A stretch of DNA of 64,000 nt from Adiantum capillus-veneris (lineage: Eukaryota; Streptophyta; Polypodiopsida; Polypodiales; Pteridaceae), in assembly GCA_014529385.2 (NCBI GenBank), contig CM043953.1, forward strand, positions 63,502,372 to 63,566,371, read 5' to 3'. The translations under genes were made by a program, and so were the position numbers. Position 1 is the first letter of the stretch. The number at the start of each line of letters is the position of its first letter. The notes below the pieces were generated by a model. That model worked only from the letters and a program-made list of their open reading frames with translations. It made no database searches and was not told the origin of the DNA. Shown one piece after another: positions 50,638 to 62,022 of this stretch.

Positions 50638-51958
50638 TGAAGAAAACCATAGAGGCTGCTGCATTGTTTTTAACTTAAAAGGTTTTATTGAGTTTTTTGG
50701 CAGATTCATACCATTTTTAAAGGTGACTGGCCGCCCACTTAATAAGTGGGCAGCCTATGATTAAATAAAGCAGTAAAAAAACAGCCAGCTAATTTTCTCT
50801 CTTTTTCTGGCAGAACAGTGCAAAAAAAAAACCGTTGCAATCTCTGCGCGAGCAGCCAATGCTCTGATATCTTTGCCGTGGCCAGGGAGCTATAAAAGCA
50901 TCACACGCCCTCTCCCAGAGAGAAGATCAGTTTTTGCAAGGAGAAGATGCTGCTACAGATTTCATCCGCAAAGAAGACGTTGCCGGTGATGCCCCATGGC
51001 TGTCCCAAGTGTACCAAATGTCGCCAAGACCCAGTGCGCGAGTTCCCTCGCGAAGAAGTGCCTACGGAGCGTGTTTCCATCCCAACAAGTTGCTGTTTTT
51101 CTCTGTTTTCAGCCCATAAACGTCATAGACGGGGCTGATTTACGAGAAGGAACCCAAGAACACACCTCTTTTGTGTGTAGGATTGGAAGAGAGGATTTTC
51201 TATGTAGAGATCTCTTCCGAGGAATTGCTTTTTGAGAACCGAGTTGCGTTTCGAGCTTCGAGACTTTGAAGGTAACGAGTTTCATGTTATGATCTCTAAG
51301 TATTTGTTTGCACGTGTACTTCCTCTTAGTGAGGGAGTAGGAGCAGAGGAAGGCATGAGCCTTTGCAAAAGAAAGCGCTCTGAGGAACTAGAGCCAGATC
51401 AACCCAAGGGTTTCGTACCCGAGTTTGGGAAGTAGATCCACGGATCGGAGAGAGGTAGTCTCTCAAGTTGTGATCCGGAAGTTGAGATTCCCAAGTCAAG
51501 ACTTCGCGTCCGGGAAAGCAGAGTTGTTCTGCGAGAAGAGGACTCTGGAAATAGAGTCAAAAAAGAGTTGCAGGGATGCCATGCCCTGAGTCTGGAAGGT
51601 GAGATCCAGAGGCGAGAACCTTGATTCTCGAGGATTTGGAATAAGGAACGGAAGTTCCTTGGAATAGGGTTTTGCCCTAGGAATAGGAAGCCGAGACTTC
51701 CTAGAACCATCAAGTCTTATTCTACAACGAACGTGGTAATACGTTCGGTTCAAGTGCTTGTATAGACTTCTCCTCAATAATAAAGATACTATTACGGGGG
51801 GGGGGACCAACCCATCTTCTGGTCCCCAGTACTGTGTCGATCTTCTCACTCTCTATCTCTCTCTCTATCTATTTCTCTCTATATACTCTCGCTTCAGTAG
51901 TAAGTGATAAATTCTATTTATCCGAGTACATTGTTATGCGCTCCCGTTTATGACAGCC
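50638..51958 (+). other. LTR-like stretch with TATA box
   Basis: It contains TATAAAAG at 50891-50898 in good context, AATAATAAAG near 51777, and ends TTTATGACA directly against LINE-7. Possible start TGTTTTTAACTTAAAAGG at 50665. No flanking duplication and no second copy in the window was found, so the solo-LTR reading is tentative. The middle (51420-51720) is rich in short hairpins such as GGAACGGAAGTTCC. Confidence 0.3.
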
Positions 51959-53509
51959 TAAGCAGGAGACTGGAGGACCGTTTCGATGCGAGTCTGCTCT
52001 GTTCTTGGGAGCCGGTGCAAAGAGGCTTGGAGGAGCATCAGCCTACTTGCACGGAGGAGTGCCTGAGACAGCCCCTTGTTTGGAACCCCATGGTTAGCAC
52101 TCAGAGAGGCCACTTGGTTGGTAGTAGGCCTCATGTTTCTTGGGGTCCCATGACAGAGGGTCCAACACGCACTTTAGGTGATTGGCTACAGTTTTCAGGC
52201 TTATCAGAGGAGCTTCAGAGCATCCTGCTACAAGGCATGAGAGGGGTGTAGAGCATGTGTTGGGACATCACAGAGGCAGTACCAGCTGAGTGGCTCACAC
52301 CTCTCGAGTCAGCAGCGCCCAAATGGATGGGGGCCTTTAAGCGTTTGGATGGTCTCATCGCAGTTCGCGCTTACTCAGAAACTGTACCCTCCCTGTTCTT
52401 CGAGCTACAGGGTGAGGGTCGCTTACACCGAGTTTAAGTAGAGGCCCCACAGGTGGCAGAGTGTTGTTTTCAAAGGATCCGAGTTGTGGGCATCTGTGGG
52501 AGGACTTGCGTCATAAATCCTGACCCTGTAGCTCTTGAGACTGGCCACGGGAGGCTGTGGGCTTGGGAGTGTTCTCCACTGGCACGTGTAGTGGAATCCT
52601 GGAGATTGGTTTTAGAGGGACCCTTTCTCCTCAGTCGACCATCCAAGTGTCCCTTTCTTTCAGTACACTGTTCGATTGGGACGTCACATACTGACAGCAC
52701 GGAGAGAGGCTCATCCTGCGGGGCAGCACCTCATTGGCAGGAGTTCTTGGAAACTTTTTTGGAGAGGTTGTGGGACTCCAGACAACCGCGGCGAGTCACT
52801 TTGTTCCAATGGCTGGTTGAACATCGAGCTACAGCAGTTGGGAGTTGGCTTGTACATAGTGGTCTCTCAGTAGCATGCGCAACTTGTGACCATTCTGTGG
52901 AGAGTCAGCGCCATTGTCTTTGGAATTGTCCTTTGGCACATCAGGTTTGGCTTCATGTCCTTCGGCTATGCCAGCTCTTTCGACGGCACGGCGGTACACT
53001 TGGGGGGCAGCTGCTTGGTCCACTCTCACGGGCCCGGCACTTCAGTTTGAGATATCCTCCACCAGCAGGATGATAGTGATGCAGGGGGATCGACCTACAC
53101 TCTAGCCTGCTACAGAGCTTCCCCCACAGGAGTGATGCAGTGAGAGAGAGGAGTGTTGGGAGCTCATTTGCGGCCTGACACTCTGGTTCATCTGGCTGGC
53201 CCACTGCTTCCGCATCTTTGACGCTCGCCCTGTACCACCAGCAGAGACTGTCAGAGATCTTTGGCTAGAGCTGATCCATACTCTCAGAGGATATTTCGAG
53301 AGACTCCAGGGCAGCTTCGACTGCATGCAGGAGCGTAGAGAGGCTTTCCTTCGACTCTGGCGCCTTGGGCCTTTCTTCACCATGGTCCAGGGTGTGCTGA
53401 GATGGCACTACCGCCCACCTATATGGCTTTTTCCTCCTCCCATCTCCTGATTTAGCCTCGGGCAGTTTTAGTAACTAATAGAAGGATCTTTTTCTCGGAA
53501 AAAAAAAAA
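51959..53509 (+). mobile_element. LINE-7: 5'-truncated LINE (ORF2 C-terminus)
   Basis: Starts in the post-RT part of ORF2 (SRRLEDRFDASLLCSWE, LRQPLVWNPMVSTQRGHLVG) and runs through WLTPLESAAPKWMGAF and the zf-RVT region CATCDHSVESQRHCLWNC to WHYRPPIWLF and an A11 tail (53499-53509). Stops at 52249-52251 and 52435-52437 plus several shifts break it. The central 3' UTR is deleted (TTTAGCC joins TCGGGCAGTTTTAG). Strong 5' truncation is normal for LINE insertions. No clear target duplication was found. Confidence 0.92.
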
Positions 53510-53887
53510 TTGATTATTGTGTTATTTTGGCTATTTTGTAGGCGTCAAAGAAACCAACATGACATCCACTCGACAGGGCACAACGGAACGTCTACAAGGT
53601 TTCATGATATTGAGATAGTGATTGAGAGTGCGAGCGTGATTGTGATTGAGAGTGCATATGAGATTGAAAGAGACGTGATTGAGAGAGAGAGAGCTCGGGG
53701 GTGGTCAGGAGGTTATGAAACGAGCTATGCTCTTCCTATAATCATTATCTTACATCAATAAAGATTCTCTATTTTGTCTGTCTATTATGTGTATATCAAT
53801 TTTCCGTAATTCAATCTATTTCGCTCTCCCGTATCACGTCACACGAGGATAGTATATTAGCAGCAAAAAGGGCAAATAATCTCACAG
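53510..53887. other. No recognisable gene
   Basis: Contains a GATTGAGAGTGCGAGCGTGATTG-like imperfect repeat (53610-53690) and a CATCAATAAAGATTC polyadenylation-like motif near 53752. It could be the 3' end of another element; no terminus is clear. Confidence 0.3.
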
Positions 53888-53974
53888 AAATTACATGAGT
53901 TGCGATCAAATGCTCATACCCAGAAGCTTGCCAAGAAGCTCATGGACAAAAACAACCATCCAATAGAACTGTGA
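53888..53974 (+). CDS. Short terminal-exon-like frame
   Basis: AATAATCTCACAG at 53875-53887 is a fair plant 3' splice site. The following 28 codons read KLHELRSNAHTQKLAKKLM then DKNNHPIEL and a TGA at 53972-53974. The text is hydrophilic, helical-looking and has no low-complexity bias. It is too short to identify. It could be the last exon of a plus-strand host gene, or chance. Confidence 0.2.
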   Translation, partial: KLHELRSNAHTQKLAKKLMDKNNHPIEL

Positions 53975-54675
53975 TGATTGACAGCTATGCAATCAACCAA
54001 AATGTTTAAAGGCTTCAGTGACATAACGCAGCTACAAAAAAAGTTCTTGCAAAATCACCTGAATTTTTGTGCATGCATTTGATGGGGTGATTCCAGCCCA
54101 TAAACCATACAAAGCAAGGTGAGGAATTTGTAGCCGTAGTCATAATCTATGAAACATATGGTACTCTTAAGACGTTTCCTTTATTTAACCAAGGTAAATC
54201 TTGAGCAGCTGTCTTAAGTGAACTCAATCCTGCTTTGCTGAAGATGTAGACATTTCTCTTTAAGTAATGTGACTCATTTAAAAGAATGTAATCAAAGTCC
54301 ATGAATCCAGACATAAGACACTTTACAAAATTAATCCTGACTCAAACGGCACAGTCAAGTCTAGTCTCCAACTTAAAAAAGGAGCCGAAAGCAGGAGATG
54401 CACCATCGTCTCCTGCAAACTAGAATGCAGTGGGTGACTAACAGTAGATGCAAGATTTGTGAGGAAAAATAGGAAAGGGTTTCCTTGCTATTTGCATTTT
54501 CATAATGCAGGCGCTTGCTTTCAGCAAAGCACAAGGCATTGAGAACAGTCACTAACATTGATTTCATGAAAAAGATGTAAAGATTAAACAGCTGCTACAA
54601 TAAGATAACAAACATACCAGAAGACTATAGACGTGCTGACCCTTCTCAGATACTTCCAATAAGAACCTTTCGGTG
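53975..54675. other. No recognisable gene
   Basis: AT-rich low-copy sequence. No repeat shared with the rest of the window and no convincing frame. Confidence 0.4.
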
Positions 54676-54999
54676 TCACCTTTGATAAACCAGACATTCA
54701 ATACATGCCCAAGTCATCCAGCTCTCATATATACAGCCATAACAAAAGATTCTGTTGGTACCTCCATTCTGCCGATCTGCGAGCTGCTGAAGGTATTCTG
54801 TAATGCAAAGCGACTTCCAGGATGTTGGTGGAGGACCGAGGGTTACCTCCCATGCATCATATGGTGGATAGGCAGAGGACTGAGAAACCGGTACAATATC
54901 TTCTTGGCAATAATTATCACAATGCTTCTTCCAAAGAATCTCTGTATCTGTTTCAATCAGTATAAACTTGAATGTTTGAGATAGTTGATGCCTATTCTG
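54676..54999 (-). CDS. Exon-like frame with LWKKHC motif
   Basis: 107 uninterrupted codons on the minus strand without an initial ATG, preceded by TTTAACAG (possible acceptor at about 54997) and ending near CAAAG|GTGACA (possible donor). It reads FKFILIETDTEILWKKHCDN, then SAYPPYDAWEVTLGPPPTSW and KSLCITEYLQQLADRQNGG. The T-D-x-x-L-W-K-K-H-C followed by S-W-K-x-x-x-x-x-Y-L resembles the F-box/Elongin-A type pattern (TDxLWxxHC ... SWRxxYL). This is resemblance by memory, not a search. It is the most protein-like non-transposon frame in the window. Confidence 0.35.
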   Translation of the reverse strand, partial: QNRHQLSQTFKFILIETDTEILWKKHCDNYCQEDIVPVSQSSAYPPYDAWEVTLGPPPTSWKSLCITEYLQQLADRQNGGTNRIFCYGCIYESWMTWACIECLVYQR

Positions 55000-55036
55000 T
55001 TAAATATTTCTGTGATGTGTGTTATTTTGCATATAG

Positions 55037-55384
55037 TTTAAAAATGAAGAAGATGAACACATAGAGAGACAGAGGTTCAAATTCCAGAAGCGGAAACTGA
55101 TTAGATCCACGAAGCATGTTGTGTGGAAAGCCAGAGTAGAATGCCTTAACAACCACGAAAACAACTGGACAGACACACAACACTACTGCCTGTTGTGCCT
55201 ATTGTTGCCCACTGAAAGGCGAAAGTTCGAACGTAAGGAGATGATAATTAAAACTAACAGGATACAGAAGGCACAACACAGGCACAAGCAAAAGGGGAAC
55301 AAAACATTTACTGCGCACATTGGCCTCTCCAGCATGCCAGAAATGCAGTTCAAAAAACTCTTCCAACTTGAGTTAACTATTTGA
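55037..55384 (+). CDS. Exon-like frame, basic (unidentified)
   Basis: After TTATTTTGCATATAG there are 115 open codons, beginning FKNEEDEHIERQRFKFQKRK and ending KLFQLELTI before TGA. It is rich in K, R, E and Q, with one cysteine-leucine patch (CLLCLLLP). It has no ATG at the start and no motif I recognise. It lies on the strand opposite to the 54676 frame, so both cannot belong to one simple gene. A chance open frame is possible. Confidence 0.2.
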   Translation, partial: FKNEEDEHIERQRFKFQKRKLIRSTKHVVWKARVECLNNHENNWTDTQHYCLLCLLLPTERRKFERKEMIIKTNRIQKAQHRHKQKGNKTFTAHIGLSSMPEMQFKKLFQLELTI

Positions 55385-56513
55385 TAGGCAGAACTGGTGC
55401 TACATGAACTGTCAAAATTCCCCTTGGGCCTGTACTTTTGCATGGTGAAAGGAGCTCATCAAGATAGGTGAAGGAGAAAATTATTCAGTGCTTCGATACT
55501 CCTACAGAAGATGATTAGTGGCCTACATCTTCTGCTAACAGTTTCCCTTACAGGTTTTTCCGAATCAAGTACATAGAGACATGCCGAAGAAGCATCCCCA
55601 TTGCATACAAGTTAGCTGCCAAGCAAATCCACGCATTATTCATCCTTCATGCATTGATCTGGCGCTCTCAAGTATGCCTGTTTTCCCTCTTTCTGCAAAA
55701 TAGAACACCTTTTTGGGCCAGTCAAGCAGTAGATAACAATCTTTGTTATACTTAACGTAATAGATTGGCCAGTCCAATCTCTGACATCAAGCTCTTTCTC
55801 TGCAACTGTTCTGTATGACTTTGGGTCTTTGTGTGAAAGGGAGATACTTGATCAACCACATTCACTGTTAGATCTTTCTGATTTGCAAAACATGAATGAA
55901 TCCTCAGCCATATCACATGGACACTAGCAGCATGTGCCATGTGGACATGCCACATTTTTTGTAGAGCCCAGGAAAGTCCTAAGAAAGCCTTGGGGATGAT
56001 CTCCAAAAACCTTGTAAGCCTATTTCAAGACCTGCAAGGCCACTATATATATCTTCAAAGGATCAAAAAAGTCTGCACTATAAAAAGGGGAAAAACACTA
56101 GTACAAAACAATCATTTGGATGAGGGTTTTTGACTATGCATACCCCTCTTTCCGTAGAATGTGTACTGAATGTAGCCAGGTGTTGTCACAATGTTATGAC
56201 TTATTCTAACAAAGTGATGCAGATGGTTTCCAGTTATGGACGCAAACAATTTAATGATTGGGGGCCTTTCTTTTTGGGTTGGATCGTCTCATTAAGTTTG
56301 GCGTTCAAGAAAATAGCCGTAAGACTATAGCCAAGGCTATACAATTTGGGCCAGCTCAGAGAGATGAAACACAATCATGATAACTTGAGGATGGAAAGTA
56401 AGAACTCTTCTTCTCTCAAGTTCTTACAATCTAAATCTTCTAAATGGAAATGACTGATGTTGGCAAATCTTCTTGTCATGTGAACATCTAACCCTATGTC
56501 CACAAGCTGTAGC
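55385..56513. other. No recognisable gene
   Basis: Low-copy sequence. CCCTTACAG at about 55545-55553 precedes an open stretch (FFRIKYIETCRRSIPIAYK) that could be exonic, but support is weak. No repeat shared with other parts of the window. Confidence 0.35.
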
Positions 56514-57481
56514 TGTCACAAAGTGATGACATGGCATGGCCTAAAGGACAGATGGGGGCCTAAACCCTAGCAAAAAAGACGGAAGAAGTTTCACCAACTT
56601 ACAAAACCCAGCCGAGTAGCCCACAAGGGGTTAGGCTTACAAACCTAACCCAAAAGATTGTTCCAACTTATGGACCCCGGCCGAGGAGCCTAAAGTTATT
56701 AAAAATAAAGCAGAGACAAATTTACGTAAAGAGTTGATGACATGGCAGGCTGTACGGACGCCCACGTGTTGCGGAGGGATTTGCGGCAACAAGTGCTGAC
56801 ATGGCAGCGCGTACGGGCAGCTTTTGAGCGCTTGCTTTTAGGGCACCTTTCACAAATCGCTGATGTCTCAAGCCACTGAAGAACGGAGCCAACCTGCAGA
56901 TCTCGGCCGAGGGGCCTAAACCCTAAGAAGAAGCAACAAAAAAAGTAGGAGCGGCACAACAAGTTTTACCAACTTGCGAAGTCTCGTCGAGTGGCCTTTT
57001 TTTAAAGAAGAGTTCCCACTAACTTATGGGACCCCGTCCGATGGGGCCTAAAGGCATTAAAATAAAGCAAGACCGCACACACTCACTATCTCTTGCGTGG
57101 AAAGTTGATGACGTGGCAACTGTACAGACATATTTCCGCAATTTACGTTGGCTGTGTTGACGCGGCAAACAGTATGGAATTCCGTGTTTTACGTTGGCCG
57201 TGCTGATGTGGCACCTGTACGGATTTCCGCAAAACACACAAGCAGTTTTTGGCGCTAGTGCTTTTCGGGCAAGATGATTTTGAGTTTGAAGCTTTTTATG
57301 TAACTTCTTTTCATCGATCAAGGGCCTTCAAATATGTGTCATGGGCTCATTCTCTGGCATGCTTCTGCGTGAAGGTGCTGGTACCGGTGTTGTACTAAGT
57401 TCAAGCAATTTGTTATTTGAAGTGCTTAAAGTTGTTCAGTCTATTTGTTTCCGTTGGCACGTGGTGCCCGTCCCCGTGACA
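56514..57481 (+). repeat. Gypsy-3 5' LTR
   Basis: TGTCACAAAGTGATGACATGGC at the start, ...CCCGTCCCCGTGACA at the end (about 968 bp), followed after one base by a primer site and 210 bp later by gag. Internally it is built of diverged repeats: AACTTATGGACCCCGGCCGAGG-like units near 56597, 56667, 56889, 56972 and 57023, and TGATGACRTGGC-like units near 56524, 56735, 56791, 57108, 57156 and 57203. Confidence 0.7.
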
Positions 57482-57482
57482 G

Positions 57483-57500
57483 TGGTATCATTAATTGAGG
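57483..57500 (+). promoter_or_regulatory. Gypsy-3 primer-binding site
   Basis: TGGTATCATTAATTGAGG one base after the LTR end. TGGTATCA equals the first eight bases of the initiator tRNA-Met site; the rest diverges. Confidence 0.55.
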
Positions 57501-57694
57501 CGGGTGCTTTTCTGAAAGCATGCCGGTCCTATAAAAGAGCAAACAGAGCAAACCGGCGCTTGGTTTTAGTAAAGAATCTTCGTGTCCCGACCCCGGATTT
57601 ATTAGCCACTGCCACCCTTACTTCATCACGCATCGGGCGCGCTCCTATCTTCATCGCTCTGTCTTACAGGGCATAAGCCATAAAAAACCCAGAC

Positions 57695-59023
57695 ATGGCG
57701 CTCATGGATTCTGTAGAGTACTTGCAATTTCTTCTCGATGAGCTTTGCGACGTTCTTTCGCGGCATCCTCAACAGAATCTCCTGATGCTGCAAAGTTTTC
57801 AACAGTTTCTAAATTACATGTTACCTGCTTTGATGCCCCCGGTGGTACCTCCTCCTCCGGCACCAGAAAGTACGAGAGCTTCCAATCGGCAACCTTCCCA
57901 GCCGACTGTTCCGATCAGGGGAGTCTTCAGGAATATGGTACAACCATCTGACCCTAATCCAATGCAACAACCTTTGCCACGACCGTTGCCCCCACCACCA
58001 CCGCCACCAGGCTACAATGGTTGAAGCTCATATGGATACCCTTATTATCCATACCCGGGATATGCACCTAACCAACCAAAAGATTTCAAGGATGACGCCA
58101 CGACAGTCAAATTTTTTACCTTTTCCGGGATGAAAGATCGGAAGAAAGCATTGTAGTTCCTTCAGCAGTTCGACAACATCTATGCTTTGGGGAACTATAC
58201 AAAAGAATCCAAGATTTCTCGAGCAACGGGATTTCTTAAAGATAATGCCATGCAGTGGTGGAGTTCAATCGTGCACAACCGCATGCTCCAAGGACCTGGC
58301 AAGCTTTCGAGACAATATTTGCACGCAGTTATATGACTTCTCTTTTTGAAGTTCGGATCTTGGCAGAATGGGGCAACTTGAAAATACTTGCCACATAGAC
58401 CATGGACGACTATAACCAAAGGTCTCTTGACGCCTACCTCTCGGTGTCCTTTAAGTTCATTTCCTTCGAGGACCAGTGCAAGCGATACACCATTAGACTA
58501 CCATCACCATTGCAAGAATATTGTATGTCCAAGAAAGTCTCAACTATACAAGAGCTTATGGACCATGCCGCCGTCGGCTACAAATTCGTGAAAGACCATG
58601 GACGACTATAACCAAAGGTCTCTTGACGTCTACCTCCCGATGTCCTTCTCTAAGTTCATTTCCTTGGAGGACCAATGCGAGCGACACACCATTGGACTAC
58701 CATCACCATTACGCCTTGAAAGTACAAATGAATTGTATCGAGCATATGGCAAAGTCAACGGCTTGAAAGCCCTATTTTCTTTGACCCAGGAGCTACCGAA
58801 AACTTCATCCATCCAAAATTCTTGAAGCAAATGGACTTTGCTTATGATCCACAGGTTGACGAAATTGAAACCGAGTTAGCCACCGGTCAGACCCAGAAGG
58901 TGGTACCTCTCATTGGTGCTCTTCTAGTGACCATCCAAGGATATCATGGAAAAGCTGATTTTCACATGAAGTTGGGTGATTGTGACGTCCTCAAAGTTCG
59001 GTCGTCCGAACAAACACCTGAAT
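57695..59023 (+). pseudogene. Gypsy-3 gag and protease fragment (decayed)
   Basis: Starts MALMDSVEYLQFLLDELCDV and has a proline-rich stretch (PPPPPPPGYNG, then stop). The gag core follows (FFTFSGMKDRKKAL, FLQQFDNIYALGNYTKESKI, FLKDNAMQWW) with shifts, then DDYNQRSLDAYLSVSFKFIS. The segment beginning CATGGACGACTATAACC is present twice (58400 and 58596), a local duplication. A protease piece follows in another frame (SPIFFDPGATENFIHPKFL, D-P-G-A in place of D-S/T-G-A; LIGALLVTIQGYHGKADFHM), ending at TGA 59023. RT, RNase H and integrase are absent. Confidence 0.85.
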
Positions 59024-60138
59024 GAATAATCTAATTGTTTTAATACTTTTGAACTCTGTTTGAGATGGAAGTACTAAATGAAATGGATGGTATCTGTTTA
59101 AACCTGTCTTGGTGCCGATTTGAATTGTTTGACTTTGCCTTTAATACTGGTTTCGGTGATTTACTCCCGGGTGGAGTACTCACAAATGGTGTTTGAGAAT
59201 GCTTGCACATACTCATGGCCCGGACCCCTGTGCTTCTTTGCGAGGGAAGTATTGAATGATTGAAAAGTGCTACTTTTACTCATGGCCCAGACCCTTGTGG
59301 CTATTTGCGGGGGGAGTATTGTTGTTGTTAATCATGACCCGGACAAGCCTTGTCAAAAGGCAAACCAAACTCTCGGCGCACAATATATCAAAGCATTGCT
59401 ACAACATGGAGGATCTCAGGATCGATTATTGGAATTTGGATAGCGGTGCCAAAGAAGATCAAAGGGTGACTACAATATTAAAGCTCATCTGGTAAGAAAC
59501 TAAGTGGTGACTTTTTTTACAATTTTCTTCGAGCACTCGATCCATCAACATATGCAAAGTTTCCAAAACTATTTTTCAATTCAATGTCATACTTTTCTTC
59601 AAAAATTGTTTTTTGTCAACAAAATTATCTTTCTCAATCAAAGCCTCTTTATCTTATCTGTTCTCAGTCATGCCATGATACAAATTTGTACGGATTAGAC
59701 ACTACCACACATAAGTGGTAAGACCTCCCAAAAATTTATCTATTCTCAATCCGTCTGTTGTCCCACTTCTCGTGAGGTTACTAGGTACACCTTAAACCCA
59801 AGGTTTGGCAGTGAGCCAAAAACTCCATTTGATGGTAGCCTAACAGTAGCACCAGGTTATGGATACACCAAAATCCTTGGTTGTGAGATAAGCCAAAACT
59901 CACAGTTGTCGAGTACACCAAAAACTCGAGATATAATGAGAGTGATGTATGTAGTTCAGGCTTGAGGGGGGGGTTGTTGGGCATTCAAGCCCGGGTTCAG
60001 TTAATGTGTCAAGCCCGTGGGAAACTCCTCCTAAGGCGTGCAGATAAACTCCTTTACTTCATTATCAAGTTGGCATGGAAAGCAACTCTACATATCTAAT
60101 AGTTTTTTAATCAAATTTACAAGGGCGTTATTTTAATT

Positions 60139-60140
<2 letters not shown>
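59024..60140. other. No gene; end of gypsy-3 remnant
   Basis: Two diverged copies of ACTCATGGCCCGGACCCCTGTG occur (about 59211 and 59278), with a third, shorter match near 59332; no ORF. AGGCTTGAGGGGGGGGTTG at about 59958-59976 is polypurine-like and could precede a lost 3' LTR. Confidence 0.4.

Positions 60141-60219
<79 letters not shown>
60141..60219. repeat. (TC)n tract, 79 bp, left of RT ORF
   Basis: Uninterrupted TC dinucleotides. The RT reading frame begins at the next bases (GTGGATTTTCGG). A matching tract lies at 62184-62252. Confidence 0.95.
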
Positions 60220-60222
<3 letters not shown>

Positions 60223-62022
60223 GATTTTCGGAAAGCTTTTGATACAATACCAAGGGCCATATTGATGCGCAGAATGCAAGAGTTAGGGGTCCCCAAAGAG
60301 ATTATATGGGGGATCATGGCCTTATACGGGTCAATAACTGGCTATGTACGTACTCCAGAAGGGGACTCCGACATTGTTCATTCCACCGTTGGAGTAAAGC
60401 AGGGATGCCCACTGTCCCCTACTTTATTTGGTATGTATATAGATGAGGTATCAGATTACATTGATAGAGAGGGTGACAGAGATGCTCAACTTGCAGAGTC
60501 ATGGATCCCTTTGTTGTTATATGCAGATGATATTGTATTGATAGCAGAATCACCAGTTGGAATGCAGAGGCAGTTAGATGCATTACATAAATTCGCGGAG
60601 GACAGCGGATTGTCGGTAAAGTTGGGTAAAACCAAAGTTATGGTGTTTAACACCACACCGCAGTGGGTTAGGAGATCGGCACCTACATTTGCATATGGCC
60701 AGGATACAGTAGAGTACACAAATGCATACACATACCTTGGTGTGGTATTTGCAAGACCGAAGTTTACTCTTAAGAAAGCAGCGGATGCTAGATTGTCCAG
60801 AGCCTCTGCGGCCTTGGGAGGGTTGGAGAGGATGTGTTCACAAGTGCAATTTCAGGAACCACGAACAAAACTTTGGCTCTTTGATATTGTGGTGGCTTCG
60901 GCTATGCTTTATGGGGTCCAGATTTGGGGACCATCTGTGGATCAGGGTAATTGGAAGTCAATGGAGAGACCTTTGGTATCTATGATTTCCCGAATGATTA
61001 GAGCCAAGGCCTCCGTACCACACGCAATTACCCGAGCGGAACTAGCTGCCCCTCCGATAGAAATTGAAGCTCTTACCAGATCAGTGTCCTTTATACATGG
61101 TTTATGGGATACAAATATTTGTCGATATACTAGATTGGCCCTCGAATCCTCTCGACAATTAGCAATGAAAGGAGATACATCATGCTGGTATGCGCAACTG
61201 TCCTCGTGGTTTCAGAGACACGGGTTCAGTATGGAAAGATTACCCCCCTTCCAATACTCTCTTGAGGCTCCATCACTGGCAATCACACGAACAGAGATTA
61301 ATAAAATCATCCGCCAGGATCTTATACAGTTCGACACTAAGAGGACATGGGTAGACCCTACACAAGAATTGGGCAGGAAGATGGCTGACTACAAAGAAAA
61401 CTTCCTACAGCTATCTGAAGATGGTTTTGTGATTCGCCCGAGCTACATGGATACCCACCTGTCTCATGGTTTGAGATGTGCTATTGGTCAGATTCGTACA
61501 TCCTCACACCAGCTGGAAATTGAATTTGGCAGATTTCGGGGAATCCCACCTGAGAGCAGAATTTGCAAGTTATGCGGAATGGAGCCGGAGACAGAATTAC
61601 ACTACATATGCCATTGCACCGTATACTATGAGATACGTGGGCGTTTCCATTGCCTATTCAAAGAAGGCTTTGGACCTCTAGATAGAGTCATGCAATACCA
61701 AGATCAAAGGTGCTTAGGCCTGTACCTACCGGAACTACATCAGCACAGGGATAATCTAATGAGAAGACAAAGAGCACTACAGCCTCAGAGGCAGATCACA
61801 GATTTCTTCGGATCGAGAGAAGCAGGAGTGGAAAGAGAAGCAAGAGGCCAGCAGCGAGCACAAAGGAGTACCCACATTCATACCAAAGGCACCCTCATGG
61901 ACAGGGCGATTGAGCTTAGGAAATCGAGACGACCACGACCGAGATGCAAAAGCACACTTCACCGGAGGAGACTACAACAAAGGATTAGAAGCATTCTAGC
62001 CAGACACCCAGAATGCTCCTAA
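60220..62022 (+). CDS. Non-LTR reverse transcriptase, 5'-truncated, 600 codons
   Basis: Uninterrupted frame starting inside RT motif A: VDFRKAFDTIPRAILMRRM (residues 1-20). VGVKQGCPLSPTLFGMYIDE (residues 57-77) and catalytic YADDIVLIAE (about residues 105-114) follow, then the thumb and a long connection. A zinc finger CKLCGMEPETELHYICHC (C-x2-C-x8-H-x4-C, about residues 450-470) and a basic C-terminus come last. QRQITDFF at residues 523-530 fits the PCNA-interacting (PIP) box Q-x-x-I-x-x-F-F exactly. The start codon is GTG, so translation would need upstream sequence; RT fingers and any endonuclease are missing. It differs from the L1-like LINEs. The 3' tail is (CATTT)n, not poly(A), as in RTE/CR1-like groups. 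Clade not assigned. Confidence 0.92.

Noticed and set aside
50665-51956. Confident solo LTR between LINE-6 and LINE-7
   Set aside because: Possible TG and CA ends exist, but the flanks are different LINEs in opposite orientation and no target duplication is visible, so it is listed only as LTR-like.
60117-60317. Minus-strand frame of repeated R-E dipeptides
   Set aside because: It is the translation of the (TC)n microsatellite; the same holds for 62174-62428.
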